Source: Gemmatimonadota bacterium (GTDB lineage Bacteria; Gemmatimonadota; Gemmatimonadetes; Gemmatimonadales; Gemmatimonadaceae). From it: a stretch of DNA of 64,000 bases. Every line of letters begins with the position of its first letter. Position 1 is the first letter of the stretch. The notes below the pieces were generated by a model. The model worked only from the letters and a program-made list of their open reading frames with translations. It was not told the origin of the DNA and searched no databases. A program made the position numbers and the translations under genes. The stretch covers positions 29,487 through 93,486 of the forward strand of contig DAHUXM010000013.1 of NCBI GenBank assembly GCA_027307165.1. The letters are read 5' to 3'. Below are positions 36,311 through 44,985 of this stretch, one piece after another.

Positions 36311-37146
36311 CGGAATCAGCGCAACGCGGCTCTCATCTCGCTTTCGATGTGAGCGTGTCGGATCACATCGCCCACGTGGTATTGAAAGGACCAGGCAAGG
36401 GCAACGCGCTCGGCCCCGATTTCTGGCGCGATGCGCCCGGTGTATTCGACGACCTGGATGCAGATCCCGAAGTCCGGGCTGTGGTGCTGAGCGGAGCCGG
36501 CGGCAACTTCACGTTCGGGCTCGACCTCGTTGCGATGACATCGGAGCTTCGATACGCACTCGCGGCTCCCGCAATGGCGGTAGAGCGCACTCGCTTTCTG
36601 GATCAGCTCACGACGATGCAGCGCGCAATCATCTCACTCATGTCGTGCAGGAAACCCGTCGTAGCGAGCATTTCCGGATGGTGCGTCGGCGCTGGCATTG
36701 ATGTAATCTGCGCGGCAGACGTGCGCGTGTGTTCGAGCGAGGCGACATTTTCCGTGCGCGCCGTGCGCATGGGAATCGTCGAGGACATGGGAGTCCTGCA
36801 ACGTCTCCCTGCGATCATCGGAGAGGGCGCGGCGCGCGAGTTGTGTCTCACGGGCGAGGATTTCGACGCCGCCAGGGCTGCGGCACTTGGCCTCGTCAAT
36901 CACGTCGACGACACGCCGGAAGCCGCGCTGCAGCACGCGGTGGCCATTGCGACACGCATCGCGACCAACCCGCCGCTCACGGTGCAGGGCGTCAAACGCG
37001 TCATGAACGAGCGTGCGCACGCCGGCGTGCGCGAAAGTCTCAATTACACCGCGCTCTGGAACGCGACGTTCATGCAATCGCGCGATTTTGCGGAAGCGAT
37101 CAGCGCGTTCACCGAGAAGCGCGAACCGAAATTCGAGGGACGTTGA
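36307..37146 (+). CDS. Crotonase-family enoyl-CoA isomerase (dienoyl-CoA isomerase-like)
   Basis: 279 residues. CoA-thioester oxyanion hole residues in 'GGNFTFGLDL' and 'ISGWCVGAGIDVICAADVRVCSSEATFSVRAVRMGIVEDMGVLQRLPAIIG'. This stretch resembles delta3,5-delta2,4-dienoyl-CoA isomerase (ECH1): the Asp before 'MGVLQ' is kept, but the Glu expected nine or so residues earlier is Ala (VRAVR). The C-terminal 'NPPLTVQGVKRVMN' is standard. It is followed one base later by a 2,4-dienoyl-CoA reductase-like gene, which supports a role in breakdown of unsaturated fatty acids. Confidence 0.88.
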   Translation: MTESAQRGSHLAFDVSVSDHIAHVVLKGPGKGNALGPDFWRDAPGVFDDLDADPEVRAVVLSGAGGNFTFGLDLVAMTSELRYALAAPAMAVERTRFLDQLTTMQRAIISLMSCRKPVVASISGWCVGAGIDVICAADVRVCSSEATFSVRAVRMGIVEDMGVLQRLPAIIGEGAARELCLTGEDFDAARAAALGLVNHVDDTPEAALQHAVAIATRIATNPPLTVQGVKRVMNERAHAGVRESLNYTALWNATFMQSRDFAEAISAFTEKREPKFEGR

Positions 37147-37147
37147 A

Positions 37148-37975
37148 ATGACTACTTTCATGCCGCGCATGTTCGAGGGAAGGACCGCTCTCATCACGGG
37201 CGGCGGCTCGGGGATCGGTCAGCGCATTGCCGAGCGACTCGCGCAGCAGGGTGCGAGCGTCGCACTCGTAGGACGAAGCCAGTCCAGGCTGGACTCTGCG
37301 GCTCAAGGAATCATCGCGGCCGGTGGAAAGGCAGCAGGTTTCGCGGCGGACGTTCGCGATTACGACGCGTTGGCGCGCGCGACGGGGGCCGCGCACGAGA
37401 TGTTCGGCGCGCTCGGAATCGTGCTCTGCGGTGCTGCGGGAAACTTTCCGGCGCTCGCGAGCTCGATGTCTGCCAACGCCTTCAAGTCGGTGATCGACAT
37501 CGATCTGCTCGGGACGTTCAACACGTGCAGAGCGGCATTCGAGCATCTGGAGCGTCCGGGCGCATCGATCGTTACCATATCCGCTCCACAGGCTGTTCAG
37601 GCGATGGTAATGCAGTCGCACGTGTGCGCGGCCAAGGCCGGCGTCGACATGATCACCCGCACGCTCGCGCTCGAGTGGGGCCCACTTGGTGTTCGCGTCA
37701 ATGGTGTGTTACCCGGCGCTGTCGCTGACACCGAAGGGATGGATCGGCTGGCGCCGCCCGGGCCGGTGCGCGAGGCGCTCGCGAAACAGCTCCCGCTCCG
37801 CCGCATTGCGACCAAGGATGACATTGCCGATACCGTGATCTTCCTGTGCAGCGACGCGGCGAAATACATAACCGGCGCCATAATACCATGCGATGGCGGG
37901 ATGACGACCGCAGGCATGGCGATCCAGACGCCATCCAAATCCGCGAGACCCGTTCAGGGCACCCCAGTCAACTGA
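37148..37975 (+). CDS. 2,4-dienoyl-CoA reductase-like SDR
   Basis: 275 residues from ATG 37148. NADP site 'LITGGGSGIGQRIAERLAQQGASVALVGRS'. The region 'GAAGNFPALASSMSANAFKSVIDIDLLGTFN' and 'MQSHVCAAKAGVDMITRTLALEWGPLGVRVNGVLPG' closely follows peroxisomal-type 2,4-dienoyl-CoA reductase (DECR2). As in that group, the Tyr of the usual YxxxK is missing (V at that position) while Lys is kept. The N-terminal reading before 37148 is in another gene's shadow and is excluded. It probably works with the upstream isomerase-like enzyme. Confidence 0.88.
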   Translation: MTTFMPRMFEGRTALITGGGSGIGQRIAERLAQQGASVALVGRSQSRLDSAAQGIIAAGGKAAGFAADVRDYDALARATGAAHEMFGALGIVLCGAAGNFPALASSMSANAFKSVIDIDLLGTFNTCRAAFEHLERPGASIVTISAPQAVQAMVMQSHVCAAKAGVDMITRTLALEWGPLGVRVNGVLPGAVADTEGMDRLAPPGPVREALAKQLPLRRIATKDDIADTVIFLCSDAAKYITGAIIPCDGGMTTAGMAIQTPSKSARPVQGTPVN

Positions 37976-38030
37976 CGGCGGTCGCGGCATCGGACTTGAA
38001 GAGTAAGCCTTCGACTCCAACCAGACTCCG

Positions 38031-38363
38031 ATGCCGGAACAATCAGATTTCGATGACTCGATCAGACGTGAAGAGCGGGCTTCACTCCACGAAGAGCTGC
38101 TCGCGCGGCTGGACCAGAAGGGCGTTCAGGCCGCGGAAGGCGCTTCGGATGCCGAGCTTGCCGATCTCCTCTCCGCGATCGACGAATTCGAGGTGGCGGT
38201 GGAAAGGGCGGGTGGCGATCTGATGGTGGATTCGCCTGATTCGTCCGAGCCCGAGCGTCCCGAGTTCGTCCTGCCGCATCCACACGACGACGAATCCGTC
38301 CCGACCTACATCCGGCGCGTGCAGAGCGCCACTGCGCGCCTCGGGCCAATGGCTGGTCCGTGA
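38031..38363 (+). CDS. Small acidic protein of unknown function
   Basis: 110 residues. Rich in Asp/Glu, no membrane segment, likely helical ('RREERASLHEELLARLDQKGVQAAEGASDAELADLLSAIDEFEVAVERAG'). The second half is Pro/Glu/Asp-rich with 'PTYIRRVQSATARLGPMAGP' at the end. No family recognised. The codon bias matches its neighbours (third-position GC). A hairpin GGCTGG-8-CCAGCC at 38351-38370 overlaps its stop codon. Confidence 0.6.
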   Translation: MPEQSDFDDSIRREERASLHEELLARLDQKGVQAAEGASDAELADLLSAIDEFEVAVERAGGDLMVDSPDSSEPERPEFVLPHPHDDESVPTYIRRVQSATARLGPMAGP

Positions 38364-38388
38364 GCCAGCCATACGCTTGGCAGGTCGA

Positions 38389-38814
38389 TCAGCTCATTAT
38401 CGAGCTGGGCCTGTTACGGCGCCGCAGATAGTCGATCGAGAAGATCCCGGCGCCGGTCGCCGCGAGGTAGAGGAAGGCAAAGCACAGCAATACGGGCACC
38501 TCGCCGTGGTTCTCCACAGGCCAGAAGGCGCGAGGCGAATGCATGAGGAAGTAGGCGACTGCCATCTCTCCCGACAGGATGAACGCTACCGGGCGCGTGA
38601 ACAGGCCGGCGATAATGAGCAACCCGCCAATGAACTCGAGCGGGCCGGCGATACCGGGCAGCGTGAAGCCGATCGCCGCGGCGTGCCCGCCAAACATTCC
38701 GAAGAGCTTCTGAGCGCCATGCTGCCAGAGTACAGCACCGGCGAAGATCCTCAGGAGAACGTGCGCCCACCTGGCGGTGGTGGGAGCGGACTGGTGCGCG
38801 TACAGATCGGCCAT
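38389..38814 (-). CDS. DoxX-family membrane protein
   Basis: 141 residues from ATG 38814; ATG 38838 is also possible. Four membrane segments with the family patterns 'LLRIFAGAVLWQHGAQKLFGMFGG' (the conserved 'HG-x-QKLFG'), 'FTLPGIAGPLEFIGGLLIIAGLFTRPVAFILSGEMAVAYFLMHSP' and a C-terminal 'GAGIFSIDYLRRR'. The family is linked to oxidative stress and membrane redox in some bacteria; the exact role is not known. It converges with the small acidic gene. Confidence 0.87.
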   Translation of the reverse strand: MADLYAHQSAPTTARWAHVLLRIFAGAVLWQHGAQKLFGMFGGHAAAIGFTLPGIAGPLEFIGGLLIIAGLFTRPVAFILSGEMAVAYFLMHSPRAFWPVENHGEVPVLLCFAFLYLAATGAGIFSIDYLRRRNRPSSIMS

Positions 38815-38932
38815 TTCAGAAGCGTTATGAGAGTGCATGAAGCAAAGCGTCGATCGCGCCGCACTGATCATGATGTATCAGAGCATGACCGCGATCAACG
38901 CCCGGGAACCTCACTTCATACACGCCAGACGT

Positions 38933-40858
38933 CTACTGAGTGCCCTTCCAGACGTTGTTGGTCCTGTCCAGGTCCTGAAAGCGGTTGTCAGGATCCAGCG
39001 TCACGGTTCTTACAGTCTTCCCGCGCAACGGAATCGTCATCGCAACGTGACGGCCGCCGGCGAACCAGACGGATGCCTTCTGAATCACCGTGTCGGACGT
39101 TCCGTTCGTGTAATCCACGCGCAGAATGATGGGCATCGCCATATCGCCCCGGTCGTTAATCGTAACGATCTCGTTGGTTCCGCGTCTGGTCACGGACTCG
39201 ATTGACTGATCGACCGTATATGTCGTGAAGAACCACTGATACCAGAACCAGTCGAGATTGCGGCCCAGCGATCTGTTCATCGACATGAAGAAGTCGTATG
39301 GCGAGGGATGTTTGAAGCGCCACTCCTTCGCGTAATCGACAAACGCGGCATGCGCCGCGGAGTCGCCAACTACTCCGCCAAGCGCGTAAAACACGACGGG
39401 CGCCTTGACGTATGTCGTCATCGTCGCGTTCGGGCCCACGAAGTCGGTGGGCCACATCATCGGTGCTTCCAGCTCGGAGCCGGCGACGCGACGATATAAC
39501 TCGGCGCCCGCGGCCATTACTTCCGGTTTGTGCTCGAAATCAGCCGTCGCGGCCGCGTCGATGTATTCGTTGAATCCCTCGTCCATCCAGCCGTAGCGCG
39601 TTTCGTCCGAGCCGACGGTCATCGGGAACCATTCGTGGCCAAACTCATGCACGGTCACACCGAGCCCCGGGCCATCGAAGATGATCATCGGATACTCCAT
39701 TCCGGTCTCCGGCCCGTCCGCGATCGTCCCCTGCGAGAACTCGTACGGAAATACGTAACGCGAATGATGCTCCAGCGCGAAGCGCCCGTACTGCGCCGTG
39801 TTGTTGGTCGCGTACGCGGTGTGCTGCGGAAGATACAGAACGTTTACGGGAATCACACTCCTCCCAGGTATGCTGGCGTGCGTTGCGTCGTACACATAAT
39901 CCCGAGATGTGGCAAATGCAAAGTCGTTGACGTGAGGCGCGCTGAAGTGCCATGTAAGAGTTGCGCCAGCTCCCGTCGCGCTCGCTCCGCGCTCGGCGGC
40001 AGTCACCACATGAACCGTTGTGTCGACGTGCATCGCGAGCGCAAGTCGGTCGCGCGTGCGCTGCGATAATACTTCCGTCGGGTTCTGCAGATCACCCGTC
40101 GCACCCACCAGCCAGCCGCCCGGAACTGTGATGTGCACGTCGAAGCTGCCGAACTGGTTGTAGAACTCTCCGATTCCCATGTACTGATCGGTATCCCAGC
40201 CCCGCATGTCGTCGTACATCGCGACCTGCGGGTACCACTGGGCAACCTGATACAGATAATCACCGAAGCGGCCCATGCGCTCGCCGCGCGCGAGTGTGTC
40301 GACGCGCGGTACGGAGAAGTGCCACGTCGCCTCGATCGTCGCCGTCGCACCAGGCGCGATCGGTGCAGCCGGCGTGACAGCTGCAACGGTGCCATTCACC
40401 TTGTAGTGCGCGTCGTCGGTCAATGAGACTGGTGTGCCGTTGACAACCAGCTTCTCCATCACAACGCCATCGGTGATGTCGGTGACGTAGTCGTTGCGCT
40501 GCACGGTCGCCTTGAAATAGTTCTGATACAATCGCAACACGATTCTATCGAGCGTATTCGGCGTCGTGTTGTGCAATGTCACGGTCTCGGATCCGTGCAG
40601 CACTCCCGCTGGCGCGTCCAGCGTCGCGTCGATGCGGTAGTCCACGGTCTGCTGCCAGTAATTCCGGCCGGGGGCGCCTGTCGAATCCCGGGTTCCCTGC
40701 GCAAAGGCTCGGCGAATTCCCGGCTGCAGCGGGATGTCGCGCCGCACAGCTCGTTCCGGCAGGGTGGGCCTCGTGGGCTGCGTTGTGCGCTGCGCGCCGG
40801 CGGATGTCGCGGCAGCCAATATCAGCGCGGCGAGCGGTGCTGTGAAGTATCTGGTCAT
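38933..40858 (-). CDS. Exported M1-family metallopeptidase
   Basis: 641 residues. Signal peptide ends 'SAGAQ' (about 22). The N-terminal beta domain begins 'VDYRIDATLDAPAGVLHGSETVTLHNTTPN'. The zinc site is complete: H404-E405-x-x-H408 (VHEFGHEWF) and E427 (GWMDEGFNEY), with the exopeptidase motif as 'GMEYP' (386-390). No large C-terminal superhelix is present, as in the shorter extracellular subfamily of M1 proteins common in Bacteroidota and Gemmatimonadota. It probably degrades peptides outside the cell or in the periplasm. The gene upstream on the same strand is a retropepsin-like protein. Confidence 0.92.
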   Translation of the reverse strand: MTRYFTAPLAALILAAATSAGAQRTTQPTRPTLPERAVRRDIPLQPGIRRAFAQGTRDSTGAPGRNYWQQTVDYRIDATLDAPAGVLHGSETVTLHNTTPNTLDRIVLRLYQNYFKATVQRNDYVTDITDGVVMEKLVVNGTPVSLTDDAHYKVNGTVAAVTPAAPIAPGATATIEATWHFSVPRVDTLARGERMGRFGDYLYQVAQWYPQVAMYDDMRGWDTDQYMGIGEFYNQFGSFDVHITVPGGWLVGATGDLQNPTEVLSQRTRDRLALAMHVDTTVHVVTAAERGASATGAGATLTWHFSAPHVNDFAFATSRDYVYDATHASIPGRSVIPVNVLYLPQHTAYATNNTAQYGRFALEHHSRYVFPYEFSQGTIADGPETGMEYPMIIFDGPGLGVTVHEFGHEWFPMTVGSDETRYGWMDEGFNEYIDAAATADFEHKPEVMAAGAELYRRVAGSELEAPMMWPTDFVGPNATMTTYVKAPVVFYALGGVVGDSAAHAAFVDYAKEWRFKHPSPYDFFMSMNRSLGRNLDWFWYQWFFTTYTVDQSIESVTRRGTNEIVTINDRGDMAMPIILRVDYTNGTSDTVIQKASVWFAGGRHVAMTIPLRGKTVRTVTLDPDNRFQDLDRTNNVWKGTQ

Positions 40859-40927
40859 GGGAGTGGTTGCTGTAGAGCTACCTGCTGAATATACGGGCGA
40901 TTCGGCAGTCGACGCATGGCGTCACGG

Positions 40928-42310
40928 TCACTTGGCAACTTTCACGAACGCGGTGTCGTTCGGCAGCGGTCCCGTGCCTGGTGCCCGGATGGAGAACATT
41001 CCGTTGGTAATGTCCATGCGCAGCGTGGCATGCGCCAGTACGTCGGAGCCAAGTACACCATCCAGCGCAACGAATGTCTGCCGTCGCTCCTGCACGATCG
41101 GAACGTTGCGCAGACGGAGAACGTATTCACCATCGCCCACGGTAACGTTGCGCAGGACGGGCAGATCGCTGGCGTGTGTTGCGCCGAGTGCGTCGATGCG
41201 ACCCTTCGCTGGTGACAATCCGGGGTCGGGCGTTCTATCCATCCACGCGTCTGTGACTATCGTCGAGTCGGCGCCCGTGTCCAGGCCGAACAGCACGGGC
41301 TTGCCGTCTCGCGTAAGGAGACGCACCACTGGAAAACCAATCCAGATCAGCGAGCGTCGTCTGGGTGCGTGCGTGGCTGGACGCGCGAGCGACATCGTGC
41401 CAGCACCCATGTCGAGCACCACGCTCAGTCTGCGCAGCACGTCGGACCCGATCACGCCGTCGAGTTTCACGGTGACGAGGCGGCCGTATGCGAGTCGCTT
41501 GGCCAGCCGCAGTGCGGAGGGGTCGAGCAACGCCACTGGCAGATTTTTTACCGTGATCTTGCCGATCCGAACGACGCTCGCTATCGCTGGACGTGCGTCG
41601 ATTCGCCCCTGAGCAGCCGCAATTGCAAGTGTGTCCTTGGTCAATGGTACAACGCCGCACTCCGCTGCAACGTCGCTCGCAAGCAGCGACATGGTGGCGC
41701 CCGTGTCCACCCAGAAGTAGCGCTCGTGACCGTTGATGAAGACCTTGATGATGGGCGTGCCGACGCTGCTCCGGATTACCGGCAGAACGTCGGGCACGAC
41801 TGGCGCCTCGATGATGACGGGCGGTACGTCGCGCAACACACCGGCCCATGAATCGACCGCGGCTCGATCGACCATGTCTCCAACAGTGTCGCCGCCCACG
41901 TCAATCTCCGGTGGCAGCGCGGCGAGATCCTGCCACTTGCCCTGCGCATTGAGCGAGACGGTGAGCCCGATCCGCGCCCGCCCGCGCACCAGTGGATCCG
42001 GATCGGCGAGCAGTGAATGAAACAGAACCTCCGCGCCGACGACGTTGCCTTCGACCAGAGAACTCAGCGCATCGGTGAAGAATCGCTCCGACATCGTGCT
42101 CGCCTGCGCGCGCGCGGCGGCGACGTCGAGCTCACTCACGGAGTTCCAGAACGTGGGGCCGGGTGGGATGCCGTGCTGCGCCACTCGCATCCGCCTGACG
42201 CTGATCTCGGGTCCGGTGTCCGAGATCAGATCGGACTGGCTCCGGTGCGCGCACCCGAACGACATCAAGAGGCAGCCAGATAGCGCCCAACCGAAGCCGT
42301 CCAAACGCAT
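40928..42310 (-). CDS. Tandem retropepsin-like aspartyl protease lipoprotein
   Basis: 460 residues from ATG 42310. Lipobox-like 'MSFGC' (Cys20). After a helical, TPR-like stretch (about 60-165), two retropepsin-type domains follow. The first has 'FWVDTGATMSLL' (D202) and 'LDGVIGSDVLRRL'; the second 'FGLDTGADSTIV' (D344) and 'LDGVLGSDVLAHA'. Retropepsins normally have one DTG per chain and dimerise; here both halves are in one chain. Both active-site triads are intact, so it may be an active self-contained protease or an aspartyl-type domain pair. Confidence 0.85.
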   Translation of the reverse strand: MRLDGFGWALSGCLLMSFGCAHRSQSDLISDTGPEISVRRMRVAQHGIPPGPTFWNSVSELDVAAARAQASTMSERFFTDALSSLVEGNVVGAEVLFHSLLADPDPLVRGRARIGLTVSLNAQGKWQDLAALPPEIDVGGDTVGDMVDRAAVDSWAGVLRDVPPVIIEAPVVPDVLPVIRSSVGTPIIKVFINGHERYFWVDTGATMSLLASDVAAECGVVPLTKDTLAIAAAQGRIDARPAIASVVRIGKITVKNLPVALLDPSALRLAKRLAYGRLVTVKLDGVIGSDVLRRLSVVLDMGAGTMSLARPATHAPRRRSLIWIGFPVVRLLTRDGKPVLFGLDTGADSTIVTDAWMDRTPDPGLSPAKGRIDALGATHASDLPVLRNVTVGDGEYVLRLRNVPIVQERRQTFVALDGVLGSDVLAHATLRMDITNGMFSIRAPGTGPLPNDTAFVKVAK

Positions 42311-42397
42311 GCGGAGATAATGCACGCGGGAACGTAACCGCGCCATTGAATTATGGTTTACGAATTGTGTACGAACGGATGGGGGCGCCGTGTATTG

Positions 42398-42447
42398 GAT
42401 TCCATCGCGCCTGAAGGGGCCAGGCGCGGATATATCCGCGCCCTACA
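42398..42447. repeat. Palindromic repeat family B, copy 2 (inverted)
   Basis: Core GGCGCGGATATATCCGCGCC at 42423-42442, read on either strand. On the minus strand it is followed by CTGGCCCC and then a flank resembling that of the other copies. It lies in the gap between the retropepsin-like gene and sufT. Confidence 0.75.
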
Positions 42448-42736
42448 GCCCTAGATACGCCCTGACTCTTGGCTCGATCTTGTCCGGCGACCAGAACGGT
42501 GCCCAGACCAGGTTGATCTTCACGTCCTCGACACCCGGCAGCGTGCGCAGCTGTCGTTCGGCGTCGCCCATGATTTCGGGGCCGGATGGGCATCCGGGTG
42601 AGGTCAGCGTCATATCCACCGATACGACCGCACCATCGACGCGCACCCCGTAAACCAGACCCAGATCCACGATGTTGAGCTGGAGATCCGGGTCTTTCAC
42701 GCGCCGGAGTCCGAGCTTCACCTGATCCTCACTCAC
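42443..42736 (-). CDS. sufT: Fe-S assembly/maturation factor SufT (DUF59/MIP18)
   Basis: 97 residues from GTG 42736 (SEDQVKLGLRRVKDPDLQLNIVDLGLVYGVRVDG...). 'DPDLQLNIVDLGLVYG', 'MTLTSPGCPSGPEIMGDAERQLRTLPGVEDVKINLVWAPFWSPDKI' contain the essential Cys in the T-S-P-x-C-P motif. SufT helps mature Fe-S proteins. The frame is open further to ATG 42967, adding an Ala/Pro/Ser/Gln-rich N-terminus that overlaps the serine hydrolase gene by 167 bases in another frame. Neither start has a good ribosome binding site, so the start is uncertain. Confidence 0.85.
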   Translation of the reverse strand: MSEDQVKLGLRRVKDPDLQLNIVDLGLVYGVRVDGAVVSVDMTLTSPGCPSGPEIMGDAERQLRTLPGVEDVKINLVWAPFWSPDKIEPRVRAYLGL

Positions 42737-42800
42737 AACGCCCCGGGTAGGCTCCGATGTCGGGGCAGCGTCGGCTGCCTGAACTGGTGCTGCCGCTGAC

Positions 42801-44276
42801 TCAGCGTTTGTGCTTTGACTTGCTGCTGGTGTGCTTTGACTTGGAGCTGGTTGCGTGCCTGGACTTTGCTGGCTTTTTGGAGACGTGGCTGGAGCTGCGC
42901 TTGGCGGTGTGTCTGGCGCTCGAGCTTCGCTCGTGTTTTGCAGCGGATCTGCGGGTGCGGCTTCCATGTATTGAAGATAACGACTTCGCGTGGCGTGCCC
43001 GTCCGCCGCGCTTGGCTCTCACGCGTTCATGCCACCCGATCTCGCGGTCGGCGCGGAACGATGCGGGCATCACGAGTGTGCCGGATCCCATGTCGGTGAC
43101 CGCCAGCGATGCCGCATCGCTCAGATCGGACCGCACGTCGGCAATTACACGGACCGGGTGCGGCGAGCGTGATGCATACACTCTGTTGGTGAGCAGGATG
43201 ACGAACATGTCGCGATCTGGATCGATCCAGAGTGACGTGCCCGTGAAACCGGTATGTCCGTACGAGCGTTCGGAAAGGTAGTTTCCGGATCCGAACGAGC
43301 CGGTCGGAGTGTCCCAGCCGAGTGCCCTGTGGCCTGCAGCGCGGGTGGTGAAGAGCTGGACGGTGGAGTCGGCGATGATGCGGACGCCGTTGTAAGTGCC
43401 GCCGTTCAGCATCATCTGGGCGAATATGGACAGGTCGGTCGCAGTGGAAAACAATCCGGCGTGGCCGGCCACACCGCCGAGCGCGTAGGCATTCTCGTCG
43501 TTGACCTCGCCGCGCGTTCTGCGGCCTCCGCCGGACGTTCCCGTCGGTGCGATGCGAGCGTCGAGCGAGTCGGCCGGCCGGAACTCCGTCTGGTACATGC
43601 CGAGCGGGTGGAAGACGTAATCGGCGAGGAATTCATCGAGCGGCTGTTGCGACACTGCTTCGACGACCATGCCGAGCACGTCGGCGCCGAGGTCGGAGTA
43701 CTCGTAGTACTGTCCCGGGTGCGCGATGAGGGGGGTCGAGAGGACCAGCTTTCTCGCTTCGACCGGGTCGTGGGTGAGCTTGAAGATCTCGCGTCCAGCC
43801 GGCAGTCCCGACCGGTGGGTCAATAATTGTCTAATTGTTACTAAATCCTTCTCGCCGCCTGTAAATTCGGGGAGGTAGCGCGAGACCGGGGCATCGAGGG
43901 AAATCCGGCCCTGGTCGAACAGAACCATTATCGCGGTGGTCGTGCCGATCACCTTGGTAAGGGAGGCCAGATCATATATGGTGGAAGTCGGGCTTACTTC
44001 TGGACTAGATTCGTCCCAGGCGAGTCGGCCGAAGCCGCGCTGGAGAACGGCCTTCCCCTTTCGCCCGACGATTACGGCTGCACCGGGGTATCCACCTGCT
44101 TCGATCCCTCGTTCGACTACGCGATCAATGGCTTCTAGCCGTTCGGCGGACATCCCGACCGAGGCTGGGGAGGCTACTGGCAGGCCAACGCCACCGGCCG
44201 GATCGGGGGCGGGCGGAATGGGGGCGACGGCGCCGGATCCTCCGGCGAGGGCAAAAAGAAGAGCAGCAGCCAGCAT
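42801..44276 (-). CDS. Exported serine hydrolase (class C beta-lactamase / DD-peptidase-like)
   Basis: 491 residues. Signal peptide 'MLAAALLFALAGGSGAVA'. Catalytic S105-x-x-K108 (LASLTKVIG), Y193-S-D (EYSDLGADV) in the second motif, and HTG-type third motif (YGHTGFTGTSLW). This is the class of beta-lactamase-related hydrolases and esterases. Residues about 440-491 form a Lys/Arg/Ser/His tail (RSAAKHERSSSARHTAKRSSSHVSKK) not usual for the family. That tail shares its DNA with the extended start of sufT in another frame. Confidence 0.9.
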   Translation of the reverse strand: MLAAALLFALAGGSGAVAPIPPAPDPAGGVGLPVASPASVGMSAERLEAIDRVVERGIEAGGYPGAAVIVGRKGKAVLQRGFGRLAWDESSPEVSPTSTIYDLASLTKVIGTTTAIMVLFDQGRISLDAPVSRYLPEFTGGEKDLVTIRQLLTHRSGLPAGREIFKLTHDPVEARKLVLSTPLIAHPGQYYEYSDLGADVLGMVVEAVSQQPLDEFLADYVFHPLGMYQTEFRPADSLDARIAPTGTSGGGRRTRGEVNDENAYALGGVAGHAGLFSTATDLSIFAQMMLNGGTYNGVRIIADSTVQLFTTRAAGHRALGWDTPTGSFGSGNYLSERSYGHTGFTGTSLWIDPDRDMFVILLTNRVYASRSPHPVRVIADVRSDLSDAASLAVTDMGSGTLVMPASFRADREIGWHERVRAKRGGRARHAKSLSSIHGSRTRRSAAKHERSSSARHTAKRSSSHVSKKPAKSRHATSSKSKHTSSKSKHKR

Positions 44277-44400
44277 CAGAAAAACCTACAGCATGAAGAC
44301 CGACGAGTGAGAACCGAACGCGGGGAAGCCCAATTTGTCATATTTGACGATTCCGGCAACCCTTGAGATACAACCTGAGTCAAATACAAGCACACACTGG

Positions 44401-44985
44401 ATGACGACGCACCAGACAATCGTGCAGCGGGCGGTGGAGGGAGACGAAAGAGCCCTCCGTCAGCTCTGGATGGAGAACGCCCCGCACATAGATGCCGTGG
44501 TGCTGCGACTTTGCGGCGACCGCGATCTGGCAGCCGATGTCGCCCAGGAAGTGTGGATTCAGATTTTCCGTGCGCTTCCAAGCTATCGTGGTGATTCGCA
44601 GTTCGGAACGTGGGCGCACAGAATAGCCGTGAATCGCACGCTCAACGCACTACGCAAGGTACGGCGTATCGCAAAGGTGGAGATCGATGTCGAAGATGAT
44701 ACCGCAACAGCTCCGGAGAATCCGGAATCCGAAACCGAGAGGGGGATCGTGGCCGAGTCGATAGACCAGGCCGTGCGCCAGCTCTCGCCGGGTGCGCGGA
44801 CGGTATTCCTTCTGCATGACGTGGAAGGGTACACGCACGAGGAGATTGCACGCGAGTTGGGTATCACCACAGGTGGGTCGAAGTCTCAGTTGTTCAAGGC
44901 ACGCGCGAAGCTACGCCGGCTACTCGCGCATCTGGCTGAAGGATTCTCCGCTGGCGTTGGTCAAGAGCATGGCACTCCCATCTAA
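44401..44985 (+). CDS. ECF-type RNA polymerase sigma factor (module 2)
   Basis: 194 residues from ATG 44401, the same length as the module 1 sigma. Region 2: 'QRAVEGDERALRQLWMENAPHIDAVVLRLCGDRDLAADVAQEVWIQIFRALPSYRGDSQFGTWAHRIAVNR'; region 4: 'LSPGARTVFLLHDVEGYTHEEIARELGITTGGSKSQLFKARAKLRRLL'. The region 4 'HDVEGY.HEEIA..L.IT.GGSK.QL' is shared with the first module. It overlaps the anti-sigma-like gene by 17 bases. Confidence 0.92.
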   Translation: MTTHQTIVQRAVEGDERALRQLWMENAPHIDAVVLRLCGDRDLAADVAQEVWIQIFRALPSYRGDSQFGTWAHRIAVNRTLNALRKVRRIAKVEIDVEDDTATAPENPESETERGIVAESIDQAVRQLSPGARTVFLLHDVEGYTHEEIARELGITTGGSKSQLFKARAKLRRLLAHLAEGFSAGVGQEHGTPI

